Assembly (NCBI RefSeq): GCF_003337425.1
Contig: NZ_QPJU01000002.1
Location: forward strand, 248,001-312,000
Direction: 5' to 3'
Source: Extensimonas vulgaris
GTDB lineage: Bacteria > Pseudomonadota > Gammaproteobacteria > Burkholderiales > Burkholderiaceae_C
Length of the DNA: 64,000 nucleotides
The notes under the pieces are model-generated. The model was not told where the DNA came from. It saw nothing but the letters and a program-made list of their open reading frames with translations, and did no database searches. Positions 45,273 to 56,076 of the stretch are shown here, piece after piece. The first letter of the stretch is position 1. Every line of letters begins with the position of its first letter. The position numbers were made by a program, and so were the translations under genes.

Positions 45273-47660
45273 ATGGGTGCTTCCGACTTTTCCCGCCTGC
45301 CGCACATCGGCGAATCCGTGCGCCGCAAGGAGGACTACCGCTTCCTCACGGGCGCAGGCCAGTACACCGACGACATCACGCTGGCCGCGCAAAGCTACGC
45401 CGTGTTCGTGCGCTCGCCGCATGCGCACGCCAAGATCAACAGCATCAACACCGACGCCGCCAAGGCCGCGCCCGGCGTGCTTGCCGTATTCACGGGTGCG
45501 GACGTCGCTGCCGACAAGATCAACGGCCTGCCCTGCGGCTGGCTCATCACGAGCACCGACGGCCAGCCCATGAAGGAGCCCACGCACCCCATCCTGGCGC
45601 AGGGCAAGGTGCGCCACGTGGGCGACCAGGTGGCCATGGTGGTGGCGCTCACGCAGCAGCAGGCGCGCGATGCAGCCGAGCTCGTCGAGGTCGATTACGA
45701 CGTGCTGCCCGCCGTGGTCAACGTGGCTGACGCCGCAGCGGGCGCGGTGCCCGGCGCCGTGGTGCACGACGAGGCGCCCGACAACCGTTGCTTCCAGTGG
45801 GCCATTGGCGACAAGGCCGCGGTCGATGCAGCGTTTGCGGGCGCGGCGCACGTCACGCGCCTGGACCTCGTGAACAACCGCCTGATCCCCAACGCCATGG
45901 AGCCGCGCGCCGCGATCGGCGCCTACAGCCGCGCGAGCGACGAATACACGCTCTACGTGGCCAACCAGAACCCGCACGTCGAGCGCCTGTTGCTCACGGC
46001 CTTCGTGATGGGCCTGCCCGAGCACAAGGTGCGCGTGATCGCGCCCGACGTGGGCGGCGGCTTCGGCTCCAAAATTTATCTCTACGCCGAGGACGTGTGC
46101 GTGACCTGGGCCGCGAAAAAGCTCAACCGCAGCGTCAAATGGGTGGCCGAGCGCAGCGAATCCTTCGTGAGCGACGCGCACGGGCGCGACCACGTGAGCC
46201 ACGCCGAAATGGCCATGGACAAGGACGGCAAGTTCCTCGCACTGCGCGTGCACACGCACGCCAACCTGGGCGCATACCTTTCGACCTTCTCCACCGTGGT
46301 GCCCACCATCCTGTACGCCACGCTGCTCGCAGGCCAGTACGGCACACCGCAGATCTTTGCGCAGGTCGATGGCTGGTTTACCCACACCGTGCCCGTCGAT
46401 GCCTACCGCGGCGCAGGCCGGCCCGAGGCGACCTACCTGATAGAGCGTCTGGTGTCGCGCTGCGCCTGGGAGATGGGCCTGTCGCAGGACGAAATCCGCA
46501 AGCGCAACTTCATTACGCAGTTTCCCTACCAGACGCCGGTGGCGCTGCAGTACGACACGGGCGACTTCCACGCCTGCATGAACAAGGCGCAGGAGCTCGC
46601 CGACGTGGCCGGCTTCGAAGCGCGCAAGGCTGCGAGCGCCGCCAAAGGTCTGCTGCGCGGCATAGGCTACAGCAGCTACATCGAAGCCTGCGGCCTCGCG
46701 CCGAGCAACATCGCGGGGGCGCTGGGTGCGCGCGCGGGCCTGTTCGAGGCCGGCGAGGTGCGCGTGCACCCCACGGGCAGCGTGACGGTGTTCACCGGCT
46801 CGCACAGCCACGGCCAGGGGCACGAGACCACCTTCGCGCAGGTGGTGGCGGCGCGCCTGGGCATCCCGGTCGAAAACGTCGATATCGTGCACGGCGACAC
46901 CGGGCGCGTGCCCTTCGGCATGGGCACCTACGGATCGCGCTCGCTCAGCGTGGGCGGCTCGGCGATCATGAAGGCGCTCGACAAGATCGAGGCCAAGGCC
47001 AAGAAGATCGCCGCGCACCTGCTCGAAGCGAGCGATGCCGACATCGACTTCCAGGGTGGCGAATTCATCGTGCGCGGCACCGACAAGAAGATCCCCTTCG
47101 CGCAGGTCGCGCTCACCGCTTACGTGCCGCACAACTACCCGCTCGACAAGCTCGAGCCGGGCCTGAATGAAACCGCGTTCTACGATCCGACCAACTTCAC
47201 CTTCCCCGCGGGCACCTACATCTGCGAGGTCGAGGTGGACCCGGCCACGGGCGCCACGCGCGTCGATCGCTTCACCGCGGTCGATGACTTCGGCGTCATC
47301 ATCAACCCCATGATCGTCGAAGGCCAGGTGCACGGCGGGCTGGTGCAAGGCATCGGCCAGGCGCTGCTCGAAAACTGTGTGTACGACCGCGAAACCGGCC
47401 AGCTGCTCACGGGCAGCTACATGGACTACGCGATGCCGCGCGCGGACGACTTCCCCAACTTCCAGCTCGGCCACGTGTGCACGCCCTGCACGCACAACCC
47501 GCTGGGCTCCAAGGGCTGCGGCGAGGCGGGGGCGATCGGCTCGCCGCCCGCGGTCATCAACGCCGTGCTCGACGCCCTGCGGCCGCTGGGTGTCAAAGAC
47601 TTCGACATGCCCGCATCGCCGCACCGCGTGTGGCAAGCCATCCAGAACGCCAAAGCCTGA
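45273..47660 (+). CDS. coxL: Molybdenum hydroxylase large subunit, CoxL form II
   Basis: Molybdopterin-cytosine-dinucleotide subunit of 795 aa. Fold landmarks: [19 protein letters not shown] at the start, DVGGGFGSK, and GCGEAGAIG with the catalytic glutamate (Glu751). The active-site loop reads AYRGAGR (377-383). In true form I CO dehydrogenases this loop is AYxCSFR with the copper-binding cysteine, and the form here lacks that cysteine. It belongs to form II, whose substrates are mostly unknown. A CO-oxidising role is therefore unlikely but not excluded. Confidence 0.93.
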   Translation: MGASDFSRLPHIGESVRRKEDYRFLTGAGQYTDDITLAAQSYAVFVRSPHAHAKINSINTDAAKAAPGVLAVFTGADVAADKINGLPCGWLITSTDGQPMKEPTHPILAQGKVRHVGDQVAMVVALTQQQARDAAELVEVDYDVLPAVVNVADAAAGAVPGAVVHDEAPDNRCFQWAIGDKAAVDAAFAGAAHVTRLDLVNNRLIPNAMEPRAAIGAYSRASDEYTLYVANQNPHVERLLLTAFVMGLPEHKVRVIAPDVGGGFGSKIYLYAEDVCVTWAAKKLNRSVKWVAERSESFVSDAHGRDHVSHAEMAMDKDGKFLALRVHTHANLGAYLSTFSTVVPTILYATLLAGQYGTPQIFAQVDGWFTHTVPVDAYRGAGRPEATYLIERLVSRCAWEMGLSQDEIRKRNFITQFPYQTPVALQYDTGDFHACMNKAQELADVAGFEARKAASAAKGLLRGIGYSSYIEACGLAPSNIAGALGARAGLFEAGEVRVHPTGSVTVFTGSHSHGQGHETTFAQVVAARLGIPVENVDIVHGDTGRVPFGMGTYGSRSLSVGGSAIMKALDKIEAKAKKIAAHLLEASDADIDFQGGEFIVRGTDKKIPFAQVALTAYVPHNYPLDKLEPGLNETAFYDPTNFTFPAGTYICEVEVDPATGATRVDRFTAVDDFGVIINPMIVEGQVHGGLVQGIGQALLENCVYDRETGQLLTGSYMDYAMPRADDFPNFQLGHVCTPCTHNPLGSKGCGEAGAIGSPPAVINAVLDALRPLGVKDFDMPASPHRVWQAIQNAKA

Positions 47661-47671
47661 GGAGAACCCGC

Positions 47672-48463
47672 ATGTACGCCTTCACCTACGAAACCCCCGC
47701 CAGCGTGGCCGAGGCGGCCAGCCTGGCCGCGGCCGGCGGCAAACCCATCGCCGGCGGGCAGAGCCTGCTGCCCTCGATGCGCCTGCGCCTGGCCAACCCG
47801 GAGCGCATCGTCGACCTCAACGGCATCGCCGAACTCGCCGGCATCCGCCGCGAGGGCCAGGCGCTGCGCATAGGCGCCATGACGCACCACATGGACGTGG
47901 CCGCGAGCGCCGAGGTGCAGTCGGCCATCCCTGCGCTGGCGTACCTTGCCGCCCACATCGGCGACCGCCAGGTGCGCGCGCGCGGCACGTTGGGCGGCTC
48001 GGTGGCCAACAACGACCCGGCAGCCTGCTACCCGAGCGCCGTGCTGGGCCTGGGCGCCACCGTGATCACGAACCGGCGCGAGATCGCCGCGGACGACTTC
48101 TTCCTCGGCATGTACGCCACGGCGCTTGAGGAAGGCGAGCTGATCACCGCGATCCGCTTCCCCATCCCGCAGCGCGCGGCCTACCTCAAGTTCAAGCAGC
48201 CGGCCTCGCGCTTTTCGCTCGTGGGCGTGTTCGCGGCGCAGACGGCGGGTGGCGTGCGCGTGGCCGTCACGGGCGCCGCGGGCTGCGTGTTCCGCCACGC
48301 GGGGCTGGAGGCGGCGCTGAACCAGCGCTTCACGCCCGAGTCCGCCGCCGCGGTGAAAATCGACGCGAGCGAGCTCAACGCCGACATCCACGCCAGCGCC
48401 GAATACCGCGCGCAGCTCATCAGCGTGCTGACGCAGCGCGCCGTGGCGCAGATGCTGGGGTGA
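47672..48463 (+). CDS. coxM: Molybdenum hydroxylase FAD subunit, CoxM-like
   Basis: FAD-binding subunit of 263 aa. The PCMH-type FAD motifs are PIAGGQSLLPSMRLRL near residue 26 and RARGTLGGSVANNDPAA near 102. It passes electrons from CoxS to the respiratory chain. Eleven bases separate it from coxL, and the ribosome-binding site GAGGAGA overlaps the coxL stop. The length (263) is a bit short for the family (about 280), but both motifs are intact. Confidence 0.93.
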   Translation: MYAFTYETPASVAEAASLAAAGGKPIAGGQSLLPSMRLRLANPERIVDLNGIAELAGIRREGQALRIGAMTHHMDVAASAEVQSAIPALAYLAAHIGDRQVRARGTLGGSVANNDPAACYPSAVLGLGATVITNRREIAADDFFLGMYATALEEGELITAIRFPIPQRAAYLKFKQPASRFSLVGVFAAQTAGGVRVAVTGAAGCVFRHAGLEAALNQRFTPESAAAVKIDASELNADIHASAEYRAQLISVLTQRAVAQMLG

Positions 48464-48496
48464 GCCCTTGCATGCACCGGGGGTACTGCACAGCCG

Positions 48497-48560
48497 TTGA
48501 AATTTAAGCAAAATAGCCGTTTTGTGCAGATGTAGCAAGCGCTAGCAGCTATTAAAAAGT
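48497..48560. repeat. Palindromic intergenic repeat directly upstream of coxD
   Basis: TTGAAATTTAAGCAAAATAG followed by CAAGCGCTAGCAGCTATTAAAAA. It is a copy of the same family as at 53.97 kb and ends 5 bases before the coxD start, thereby making up its ribosome-binding region. No recognisable Shine-Dalgarno is left. Confidence 0.75.
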
Positions 48561-48565
48561 AAGCA

Positions 48566-49489
48566 ATGCAAGCCCCCGCCCCCCTACCACAACCCCTCAG
48601 CGTCGATGCCCTGCTGCACGCCCTGCAAGCCGAGGGCTACTTTGCCGACCGGCGCCTGGCCACCGCGGTGTTCCTGGCGTTGCGGCTGCAGCGCCCGCTG
48701 CTGCTCGAAGGCGAGCCTGGCGTCGGCAAGACGGCGCTTGCGCAGGCGCTCGCGCGCGTGCTGGCGCGCAGCCTGATCCGGCTGCAGTGCTACGACGGCC
48801 TCGAGCAGCGCGAGGCGCTGTACGAGTGGAACTACGCCGCGCAGCTCTTGCACATGCGCGCCGCCGAAGGCCGCAGCGGCGCCGACACCGCGCAGCTCGA
48901 GCGCGAGGTCTATCAGGAGCGCTACCTCATCCGCCGCCCGCTGCTGCAGGCGCTGCAGGCGCCCGCGCCCGGCGCGCTGCTGCTGATCGACGAGGTCGAT
49001 CGGGCCGACGAGCCTTTCGAGGCCTTTTTGCTCGAATACCTCGGCGAGTACCAGGTCAGCATCCCGGAGCTTGGCACCATCCGCGCCCAGGCCACGCCCG
49101 TGACCATCCTCACGAGCAACCGCACGCGCGACCTGCACGACGCCGTCAAGCGCCGCTGCCTGTACCTCTGGCTCGACTACCCCGAGCGCGAGCGCGAGCT
49201 CGCCATCGTGCGTGCGCAGGTGCCCGGGGCGAGCGCGGCGCTCGCGGCGCAGGTGGCCGACTTCGTGGCGCGGCTGCGCAGCCAGCCTTTTGCCGACGCC
49301 TTCCAGCGCGTGCCCGGCATCGCCGAGAGCGTCGAATGGGCCAAGGCGCTCGTTGCGCTCGACACGCTGGTCGTCGATCCCGAAGTGGTGCGCGACACCG
49401 CGGGCGTGCTCTTCAAGCAGCGCGAGGACGTGGCCGCGCTCACGCAGGACATGGCCGCCGCGCTGCTGCAGCCCGTAGAAGCCGTGTGA
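48566..49489 (+). CDS. coxD: MoxR-type AAA+ ATPase CoxD
   Basis: AAA+ ATPase of 307 aa that in the CO dehydrogenase system helps insert the active-site sulfur and metal. Walker A GEPGVGKT is at residues 49-56, Walker B LLLIDEVDR near 143-151 and sensor 1 ILTSNRTRD. It works with a VWA protein, here the next gene. It is separated from coxM by a repeat, so it might be a second transcript. The start ATG at 48566 comes right after the repeat. Confidence 0.92.
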   Translation: MQAPAPLPQPLSVDALLHALQAEGYFADRRLATAVFLALRLQRPLLLEGEPGVGKTALAQALARVLARSLIRLQCYDGLEQREALYEWNYAAQLLHMRAAEGRSGADTAQLEREVYQERYLIRRPLLQALQAPAPGALLLIDEVDRADEPFEAFLLEYLGEYQVSIPELGTIRAQATPVTILTSNRTRDLHDAVKRRCLYLWLDYPERERELAIVRAQVPGASAALAAQVADFVARLRSQPFADAFQRVPGIAESVEWAKALVALDTLVVDPEVVRDTAGVLFKQREDVAALTQDMAAALLQPVEAV

Positions 49490-49524
49490 GGCACCATGTC
49501 GGGGTGCAGCGCAGGAGCAAGGCG

Positions 49525-50829
49525 ATGACGGGCTTTTCGCAGGGAATCCAAGCCGCAGCCGAAGCCCGAGCGGGGGGCCGAGCTGAGGCCGAGGGTGGGC
49601 CTGATCGGGCGGGCTATGGCGCGCCAGCGCCTGCGGTGTCCCAGCTCGGCGACGCGCGCCGCGGCAAGCTCGCCGAGAACCTCGCCGGTTTTGGCCGCGC
49701 GCTGCGCCGCGCCGGTGTGCGCGTCGATGCCGCGCGCATGGCCTTGGCGCAGCAGGCGCTGTTGCTCGTGGGGCTGGAGCGCGCGGACTTTCGCGCCGCG
49801 CTCGAGGCCGTGTTCGTGAGCCGCGCCGAAGACCGCGCGGTGTTCCACGAGCTGTTCGACCTGTATTTCCGCAACCCCGAAGTCGCGCAGAAACTGCTCG
49901 CGCAAATGCTGCCGCGCGGCCCTGCCCCGGCACCCGCACCGCCCCGGCGCCCGCGCGTGGCCGAGGCGCTCGCGCCCTTGCAGGCAGCGCGCGCGGCGCC
50001 GCCACCCGCGGACGACAAGTTCGAGCTCGACGCCGCGCTGGCCCCAAGCACACTGCAGCGCCTGCGCCAGGCCGACTTTGCGCAGCTCTCGGCGAGCGAA
50101 TATCGCCTCGTGGAGCGCCTGGCGCGCGAGATTGCGCTGCCGCTGCCGCAGTACGCCGCGCGGCGCACGCGCCCCGGCCCGCGCGGCGCGCGCCTGCACT
50201 GGCCCGGCGCGCTGCGCCGCGCCACGCGCCACGGTGGCGAAATCGTGCAGCTGCCGCGCCTTGCGCGCCAGGCGCGCCCCTTGCCGCTGCTGGTGCTCGT
50301 CGATGTGTCGGGCTCGATGGAGCGCTACGCGCGCCTGCTGCTCGCCTTTTTGCATGCGGCCACGGCATCGGGTGGCGCGCAAGGCGCGCTGCGGCGCGAC
50401 GTGTTCGCCTTCGGCACCGACCTGACCGACCTCACGCCCGCGTTCCGCCAGGCCGACACCGACGCCATGCTCGCCGCGGCGGGCCGCGCCATCACCGACT
50501 TTGCGGGCGGCACGCGCATGGGGGCGAGCCTGGCGCAGCTGCGCACGCGGCACGCGCGCCGCCTCGTCGGGCGGCGCACGCTGGTGCTGCTCATCAGCGA
50601 CGGCCTGGACACCGGCGCGCCCGCGCTGCTCGAACAAGAGCTTGCCTGGCTGCGGCGCCACAGCGCGCGCATGCTGTGGCTCAATCCGCTGCTGCGCTTT
50701 GCCGACTACAAGCCCAGCGCGCGCGGCGCCACGGTGCTGCACCGCCAGGCGCACGCCATGCTCGCCGTGCACAACCTCGAACACCTGCAGCAGCTCGCCG
50801 CGAGCCTCGCGCGCCTGCTGCGTGCATAG
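49525..50829 (+). CDS. coxE: VWA-domain protein CoxE
   Basis: Protein of 434 aa, partner of CoxD. An N-terminal basic/alanine-rich region is followed by helical segments and a C-terminal von Willebrand A domain whose MIDAS motif DVSGSM begins at Asp260. MoxR-VWA pairs function as metal-insertion or remodelling machines. The ATG at 49525 is chosen over the longer open frame upstream because an AGGAG lies just before it and the upstream part overlaps coxD antisense-like sequence. Confidence 0.9.
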   Translation: MTGFSQGIQAAAEARAGGRAEAEGGPDRAGYGAPAPAVSQLGDARRGKLAENLAGFGRALRRAGVRVDAARMALAQQALLLVGLERADFRAALEAVFVSRAEDRAVFHELFDLYFRNPEVAQKLLAQMLPRGPAPAPAPPRRPRVAEALAPLQAARAAPPPADDKFELDAALAPSTLQRLRQADFAQLSASEYRLVERLAREIALPLPQYAARRTRPGPRGARLHWPGALRRATRHGGEIVQLPRLARQARPLPLLVLVDVSGSMERYARLLLAFLHAATASGGAQGALRRDVFAFGTDLTDLTPAFRQADTDAMLAAAGRAITDFAGGTRMGASLAQLRTRHARRLVGRRTLVLLISDGLDTGAPALLEQELAWLRRHSARMLWLNPLLRFADYKPSARGATVLHRQAHAMLAVHNLEHLQQLAASLARLLRA

Positions 50830-50879
50830 ATTCACTGCATCGCCGATCATCCAAATTTCTTGCAATAAAGGAAAAAATC

Positions 50880-51473
50880 ATGGAAATGCAAGCCAGCCGC
50901 ACCCTCGCCGTGAGCCAGCAACAGGCCTGGGATGCGCTCAACGACCCCGAGGTGCTCAAACTGTGCATCCCCGGCTGCGAAAAGATCGAAGCCACGGGCG
51001 AGAACCAGTTCAGCGTCGCGCAGGCGCTCAAGATCGGTCCGGTGTCGGCCAAGTTCGCGGGCAAGATCAAGCTCTCGGACATCGTCGCGCCGCAAAGCTA
51101 CACGCTCGCCTTCGAAGGCTCGGGCGGCGTGGCGGGCTTCGGCAAGGGTACGGCGCAGGTGCAGCTCGCAGCGCTGCCGCCCGACGAATCCGGGCGGCCG
51201 CGCTGCGAGCTGCGCTACACCGTGCACGCCACCGTGGGCGGCAAGATCGCGCAGCTGGGCCAGCGCCTGATCGACGGCGCGGCCAAGTCCATGGCCGAGG
51301 ACTTTTTCCAGCGCTTCGACGAAGAGCTGCAGCGCCGCTACCCGGCGCCCGCTGCCGCAGCGGCGGCCCCGGCGCCGGTCCCCGCGCCGGCTGCGGGCGG
51401 CATCCCGACCTGGGTCTGGGCCGTGGGCGGCGCCGTGGTGGTGCTGCTGCTCGTCTGGTGGTTCGCGAAGTGA
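50880..51473 (+). CDS. coxG: CoxG, membrane-anchored SRPBCC protein
   Basis: Protein of 197 aa with an SRPBCC/Bet v1-like lipid- or ligand-binding domain (1-145; SRTLAVSQQQAWDALNDPEV, then LCIPGCEKIE). After a proline/alanine linker a single C-terminal helix (WVWAVGGAVVVLLLVWWFAK) anchors it in the membrane. In CO oxidisers CoxG recruits the dehydrogenase to the inner membrane. The start ATG at 50880 is preceded by AAAGGA. Confidence 0.92.
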   Translation: MEMQASRTLAVSQQQAWDALNDPEVLKLCIPGCEKIEATGENQFSVAQALKIGPVSAKFAGKIKLSDIVAPQSYTLAFEGSGGVAGFGKGTAQVQLAALPPDESGRPRCELRYTVHATVGGKIAQLGQRLIDGAAKSMAEDFFQRFDEELQRRYPAPAAAAAAPAPVPAPAAGGIPTWVWAVGGAVVVLLLVWWFAK

Positions 51474-51525
51474 GCCCTCCTGACCGATGGCTTGGTGCAC
51501 AAATGCGTGACTGAAGGAGCGAACG

Positions 51526-52617
51526 ATGGAAAACCTCGATCTCGTGGTGCTGCGCAGCCTGCACGGCTGGCGCGCAGCGGGCCGGCATGCGCTGCTGGCC
51601 ACGGTGGTGCGCACCTGGGGCTCGTCGCCGCGGCCCGTGGGCTCGATCATGGCGCTGTGCGAAGACGGCGCGGTGGTCGGCTCGGTTTCGGGCGGCTGCA
51701 TCGAAGACGACCTCATCGCGCGCTACACCAGCCGCTACCAGCGGCCTGCAGCGGCGCAGGCGCCCGCGCCGCAACAGGGCCAAGACCCGCACCGCATCGC
51801 GCCCGGCGCGCCCGAATTCGTCAAATACGGCATCAGCGCCGACGAGGCGCACCGCTTCGGCCTGCCCTGCGGCGGCACGCTGGAGCTGCTGCTCGAATAC
51901 GACCCCGCGCCCGCGCCGCTGGGTGAGCTGATCGCCGCGCTCGACGCGGGGCGGCTCGTGCAGCGCAGCGTGCGCCTGGCCGACGGCGCGGTCACGCTCA
52001 CGCCCGCCGCCGCGCCTGCCGCGCTGACGCTGGACGCGCAGCAGCTCACCAATACCTTCGGCCCCGGCTACCGCATGCTCTTGATCGGCGCGGGCCAGCT
52101 CGCCGAATACCTCGCCACCATGGCGCTGTTCTGCGGCTTCGCCGTCACGGTCTGCGACCCGCGCGAGGAATACCGCAGCGCCTTCCAGGTGCCCGGCGCC
52201 ACCCTCGTGACCGACATGCCCGACGACGTGGTGCAGGCCTTCAAGCCCGACCGGCGCAGCTGCGTGGTTGCGCTCACGCACGACCCCAAGCTCGACGACC
52301 TCGCGCTCATCGAGGCGCTGCAGACCGAGGCTTTCTACATCGGCGGCATAGGCTCGCGCCGCAACAACGCCGCACGCCGCGCGCGCCTGATCGAGCACTT
52401 CGGCCAGACCGAAGAGAGTCTGCGCCGCCTGCGCGGCCCGATCGGCATCTACATCGGCAGCAAGACGCCGCCCGAAATCGCCGTGAGCGTGATGGCCGAA
52501 ATCCTGGCCGTGAAAAACGGCGTCACCCTGCCGCGCGACCTCGACGTGGCGCAAGCCAAGGACCTGCGCGAGCTCGCGCACAACGACCCGGGCGGGCAGG
52601 TCTGCGGGGTGGGGTAG
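51526..52617 (+). CDS. XdhC/CoxF-family molybdenum hydroxylase maturation protein
   Basis: Protein of 363 aa with an N-terminal XdhC/CoxI domain (SVSGGCIEDDLIARY) and a C-terminal Rossmann domain (YRMLLIGAGQLAEYLATMA), ending with GPIGIYIGSKTPPEIAVSVM. The family binds molybdenum cofactor and helps its sulfuration or insertion. A good AAGGAG lies before the ATG. It is last of the cox operon; 111 bases separate it from xseB. Confidence 0.91.
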   Translation: MENLDLVVLRSLHGWRAAGRHALLATVVRTWGSSPRPVGSIMALCEDGAVVGSVSGGCIEDDLIARYTSRYQRPAAAQAPAPQQGQDPHRIAPGAPEFVKYGISADEAHRFGLPCGGTLELLLEYDPAPAPLGELIAALDAGRLVQRSVRLADGAVTLTPAAAPAALTLDAQQLTNTFGPGYRMLLIGAGQLAEYLATMALFCGFAVTVCDPREEYRSAFQVPGATLVTDMPDDVVQAFKPDRRSCVVALTHDPKLDDLALIEALQTEAFYIGGIGSRRNNAARRARLIEHFGQTEESLRRLRGPIGIYIGSKTPPEIAVSVMAEILAVKNGVTLPRDLDVAQAKDLRELAHNDPGGQVCGVG

Positions 52618-52728
52618 GCATCGGTGGCGTGCTGGCGTTGGCGTTTGCAGCGCGATGCCCTGGCGCCATGCGTTCTTGAGGCAGCGGTCTAGAATCGCCG
52701 TTTTCATCCCGGCCAGCCCTTCTTGCCC

Positions 52729-52974
52729 ATGCCTCAGGCCCTTGCAACCGCTTCTTCTTCCGACACCATGCCCGCGAGCTATGAAGCCGCGCTCGCGGAG
52801 CTCGAACAGCTCGTGGCGCGCATCGAATCGGGGCAGCTGCCGCTCGAAGACATGCTCGCGGCATACCAGCGCGGTGCGGCGCTGCTGGCCTTTTGCCGAT
52901 CCCGGCTCGAAGCCGTGCAGGAGCAGATCAAGGTGCTCGACGGCGGCCAGCTGCAACCCTGGACGCAGGAATGA
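52729..52974 (+). CDS. xseB: Exodeoxyribonuclease VII small subunit
   Basis: Small subunit of exonuclease VII, 81 aa, mainly two helices ([20 protein letters not shown] then [18 protein letters not shown]). ATG at 52729 is used, though TTG 52723 and ATG 52768 are alternatives. Its stop overlaps the ispA start (ATGA). xseB-ispA-dxs is a common isoprenoid-linked arrangement. Confidence 0.93.
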   Translation: MPQALATASSSDTMPASYEAALAELEQLVARIESGQLPLEDMLAAYQRGAALLAFCRSRLEAVQEQIKVLDGGQLQPWTQE

Positions 52975-53933
52975 GCCGCGTGCAAGTCGCCAAGCCCCCG
53001 GAATTTGTGCTCGACGCCTGGAGCCGCGCCGAGCTCGCGCGCGTGGAACAGGCGTTGTCGCAATGGGTGGGCGTGGACGCGCCCGATGGTCTGGGTGAGG
53101 CCATGCGCTACGCCGTGCTCGGTGGCGGCAAGCGCCTGCGCGCATTGCTCGTGCGCGCGGCGTTCGAGGCCATGCGCAGCGGCGCGGCCACGCAGGACGA
53201 AAAAACGCAGGCTGCGCTCGAAGACATGGCGCTGCGCGCGGCCTGCGCGGTGGAGTTGATCCACGCCTATTCGCTCGTGCACGACGACATGCCCTGCATG
53301 GACGACGACGTGCTGCGCCGTGGCAAGCCCACGGTGCACGTGCAGTATGGCGAGGCGCTGGCGCTGCTCGCAGGCGACGCGCTGCAGGCGTTTGCCTTTG
53401 AGCTGCTCACGCCCGACGATGGGCGCGCTGGCGCCGAGGTGCAGGCCGCACTGTGCCGCCTGCTTGCGCGCGCTGCGGGTTCCGCGGGCATGGCGGGCGG
53501 GCAGGCCATAGACCTCGCGAGCGTGGGGCGCACGCTCGACCTCGCGCAGCTGCGCCGCATGCACGAGCTCAAGACGGGTGCGCTGCTGCAGGCCAGCGTG
53601 CTCATGGGTGCGGCCTGCGGCGCCGGTGCGATGCTGTCGCACGCACCCGCGTGGGTCGCTCTGGCGCGCTACGGCGCTGCGCTGGGCTTGGCTTTCCAGG
53701 TGGTCGATGACATTCTGGACGTGACCGCCGACTCGGCCACGCTGGGCAAAACCGCGGGCAAGGACGCCGCGCACGGCAAGCCGACCTACGTCTCGCTGCT
53801 CGGCCTGGCGGGCGCGCAGGCGCAGGCACAACAGCTGCTCACCGAGGCGCAGGCCGCGCTCGAAGCCAGCAGCCTGCCCGACACGCGCGCCCTCGCGGCG
53901 CTCGCCGAGATGGTGGTGTGCCGCTCCTCCTGA
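52971..53933 (+). CDS. ispA: Farnesyl diphosphate synthase
   Basis: Polyprenyl synthetase of 320 aa that condenses IPP with DMAPP and GPP to farnesyl diphosphate. The first aspartate-rich motif is DDMPCMDDD (105-113) and the second is DDILD (246-250). The KxxR substrate site is in [10 protein letters not shown] near residue 52. Coupled to xseB; the 95-base gap to dxs holds a palindromic repeat. Confidence 0.94.
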   Translation: MSRVQVAKPPEFVLDAWSRAELARVEQALSQWVGVDAPDGLGEAMRYAVLGGGKRLRALLVRAAFEAMRSGAATQDEKTQAALEDMALRAACAVELIHAYSLVHDDMPCMDDDVLRRGKPTVHVQYGEALALLAGDALQAFAFELLTPDDGRAGAEVQAALCRLLARAAGSAGMAGGQAIDLASVGRTLDLAQLRRMHELKTGALLQASVLMGAACGAGAMLSHAPAWVALARYGAALGLAFQVVDDILDVTADSATLGKTAGKDAAHGKPTYVSLLGLAGAQAQAQQLLTEAQAALEASSLPDTRALAALAEMVVCRSS

Positions 53934-53962
53934 ACACTGAAGGCGCCATGCAGTCCTTCAAA

Positions 53963-54021
53963 TGTTTATGTCAAATTGGCCTCTAACGCTTATCCCATAA
54001 GCGCAAGCAGCTATTAAAAAA
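53963..54021. repeat. Palindromic intergenic repeat directly upstream of dxs
   Basis: Contains CGCTTAT-CCC-ATAAGCG (53987-54003), a 7-bp hairpin, and GCAAGCAGCTATTAAAAAAG, closely matching the copy before coxD. It ends about 7 bases before the dxs start and the ribosome-binding site AGTAGGAT overlaps it. Confidence 0.75.
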
Positions 54022-54028
54022 GTAGGAT

Positions 54029-55936
54029 ATGTCCCAGTCACCTTACGCTTTGCTGCAGACCATCGATGACCCGGCAGACCTGCGCCGTCTGCCGCGCGCG
54101 GAGCTCAAGCGCCTGGCTGCCGAGCTGCGCGCCTTCGTGCTCGACAGCGTCTCCAAGACCGGCGGGCACCTGAGCTCCAACCTCGGCACGGTGGAGCTGA
54201 CCATCGCGCTGCACTACGTCTTCGACACGCCGCACGACCGCCTGGTGTGGGACGTGGGGCACCAGACCTACCCGCACAAAATCCTCACGGGCCGGCGCGA
54301 GCGCATGGCCACGCTGCGCCAGCTCGGCGGCATCTCGGGCTTTCCGCTGCGCAGCGAAAGCCCTTACGACGCTTTCGGCACCGCGCATTCGAGCACCAGC
54401 ATCTCGGCGGCGCTGGGCATGGCGATCGCGGCCAAACTCGTGGGCGTGCAGCGCCACTGCGTGGCCGTGATCGGCGACGGCGCCATGACGGCGGGCATGG
54501 CTTTCGAGGCGCTCAACAACGCGGGCGTGGCCGAGGCCGACTTGCTCGTCATCCTCAACGACAACGACATGAGCATCAGCCCGCCCGTGGGTGCGCTCAA
54601 CCGCTACCTCGCGCAGCTCATGAGCGGACATTTCTACGCTGCGGCAAAAAACGTCGGCAAGACCATGCTGCGCCCCGTGCCGCCGCTGCTCGAGCTCGCC
54701 AAGCGCTTCGAGCAGCAGGCCAAGGGCATGGTGGTGCCGGCCACGCTGTTCGAGAAATTCGGCTTCAACTACATCGGCCCGATCGACGGCCACGACCTCG
54801 ATTCGCTGATCCCCACGCTCGAAAACCTCAAGGAGCTCAAAGGCCCGCAGTTTCTGCACGTGGTGACCAAGAAGGGCCAGGGTTACAAGCTCGCCGAGGC
54901 CGACCCCGTGGCCTACCACGGCCCCGGCAAGTTCGACCCTGCCGTGGGCCTGGTGCCGCCCGCCGTGGCGCCGCGCCAGACCTTCACGCAGGTGTTCGGC
55001 CAGTGGCTGTGCGACATGGCGGCGCAGGACGAGCGCCTCGTGGGCATCACGCCGGCGATGCGCGAAGGCTCGGGCATGGTCGAATTCCACCAGCGCTTTC
55101 CCGCACGATTTTTCGACGTGGGCATTGCCGAGCAGCACGCCGTCACTTTTGCCGCGGGCCTGGCCTGCGAGGGCCTCAAGCCCGTGGTGGCGATTTATTC
55201 CACCTTCTTGCAGCGCGCCTACGACCAGATGATCCACGACGTGGCGCTGCAAAACCTGCCCGTGGTGTTCGCGCTCGACCGCGCGGGCCTGGTCGGCGCC
55301 GATGGCCCCACGCATGCGGGCGCGTACGACATCGCCTTCATCCGCTGCATTCCCAACATGGCGCTGGCCTGCCCGGCCGACGAGCGCGAATGCCGCCAGC
55401 TTCTGAGCACCGCGTATGCGCAGAACCACCCCGTGGCCGTGCGCTACCCGCGCGGCGCGGGCGTGGGGGTGGCGCCGCTGTCAGACCTTGAGGGGCTGCC
55501 CTTCGGCAAAGGAGAAATCCGCCGCCTGCGCCGCGGCCACGCGGGCGAAGCGCCCGAAACCGCGCCGCGCATCGCCATCCTCGCATTCGGCACGCTGCTG
55601 TACCCCGCGCTGCAGGCCGCCGAGGCGCTCGACGCCACGGTGGTCAACATGCGCTGGGCCAAGCCGCTCGACGAAGATCTGCTGCTCGAAGTCGCCGCGA
55701 GCCACGACGCGCTCGTGACCGTGGAAGAAGGCGCCATCATGGGCGGCGCGGGCAGCGCCGTCACCGAGGCGCTGAACGCCGCAGGCCTGCTGCGGCCCGT
55801 GCTGCAGCTGGGCCTGCCCGACCGCTTCATCGAGCACGGCGACCCGGCCAAGCTGCTCGCGCTGCAGGGCCTGGACGCGGCAGGTATAGAGCGCAGCGTG
55901 CGTGCGCGCTTTGAGCTGCCTGCGGCGACGGTGTAA
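54029..55936 (+). CDS. dxs: 1-deoxy-D-xylulose-5-phosphate synthase
   Basis: Thiamine-diphosphate transketolase-like enzyme of 635 aa, first step of the MEP pathway (pyruvate + glyceraldehyde 3-phosphate). The TPP-binding motif [16 protein letters not shown] and the histidine segment [15 protein letters not shown] are in the N-terminal domain; the pyrimidine domain has [18 protein letters not shown]. The length matches the family. It is followed by a TRAP binding-protein gene with its own spacing. Confidence 0.96.
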   Translation: MSQSPYALLQTIDDPADLRRLPRAELKRLAAELRAFVLDSVSKTGGHLSSNLGTVELTIALHYVFDTPHDRLVWDVGHQTYPHKILTGRRERMATLRQLGGISGFPLRSESPYDAFGTAHSSTSISAALGMAIAAKLVGVQRHCVAVIGDGAMTAGMAFEALNNAGVAEADLLVILNDNDMSISPPVGALNRYLAQLMSGHFYAAAKNVGKTMLRPVPPLLELAKRFEQQAKGMVVPATLFEKFGFNYIGPIDGHDLDSLIPTLENLKELKGPQFLHVVTKKGQGYKLAEADPVAYHGPGKFDPAVGLVPPAVAPRQTFTQVFGQWLCDMAAQDERLVGITPAMREGSGMVEFHQRFPARFFDVGIAEQHAVTFAAGLACEGLKPVVAIYSTFLQRAYDQMIHDVALQNLPVVFALDRAGLVGADGPTHAGAYDIAFIRCIPNMALACPADERECRQLLSTAYAQNHPVAVRYPRGAGVGVAPLSDLEGLPFGKGEIRRLRRGHAGEAPETAPRIAILAFGTLLYPALQAAEALDATVVNMRWAKPLDEDLLLEVAASHDALVTVEEGAIMGGAGSAVTEALNAAGLLRPVLQLGLPDRFIEHGDPAKLLALQGLDAAGIERSVRARFELPAATV

Positions 55937-56076
55937 GCGGGCGATGCATTGCACGCCGCTTCGGGGTGAAGACACGGGTTTTCCCGTAGGGCGGATGGGC
56001 TGCAGATTTTTACAATCCCTGTTTCGGGGGTTGGCGCGCGGTGCGTACAGCCTATGTTTTTATTCAGGAGAATCTT

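Noticed and set aside
45267-47636. Open frame of 789 codons opposite coxL
   Set aside because: Antisense shadow of a real gene in high-GC DNA; no recognisable domains.
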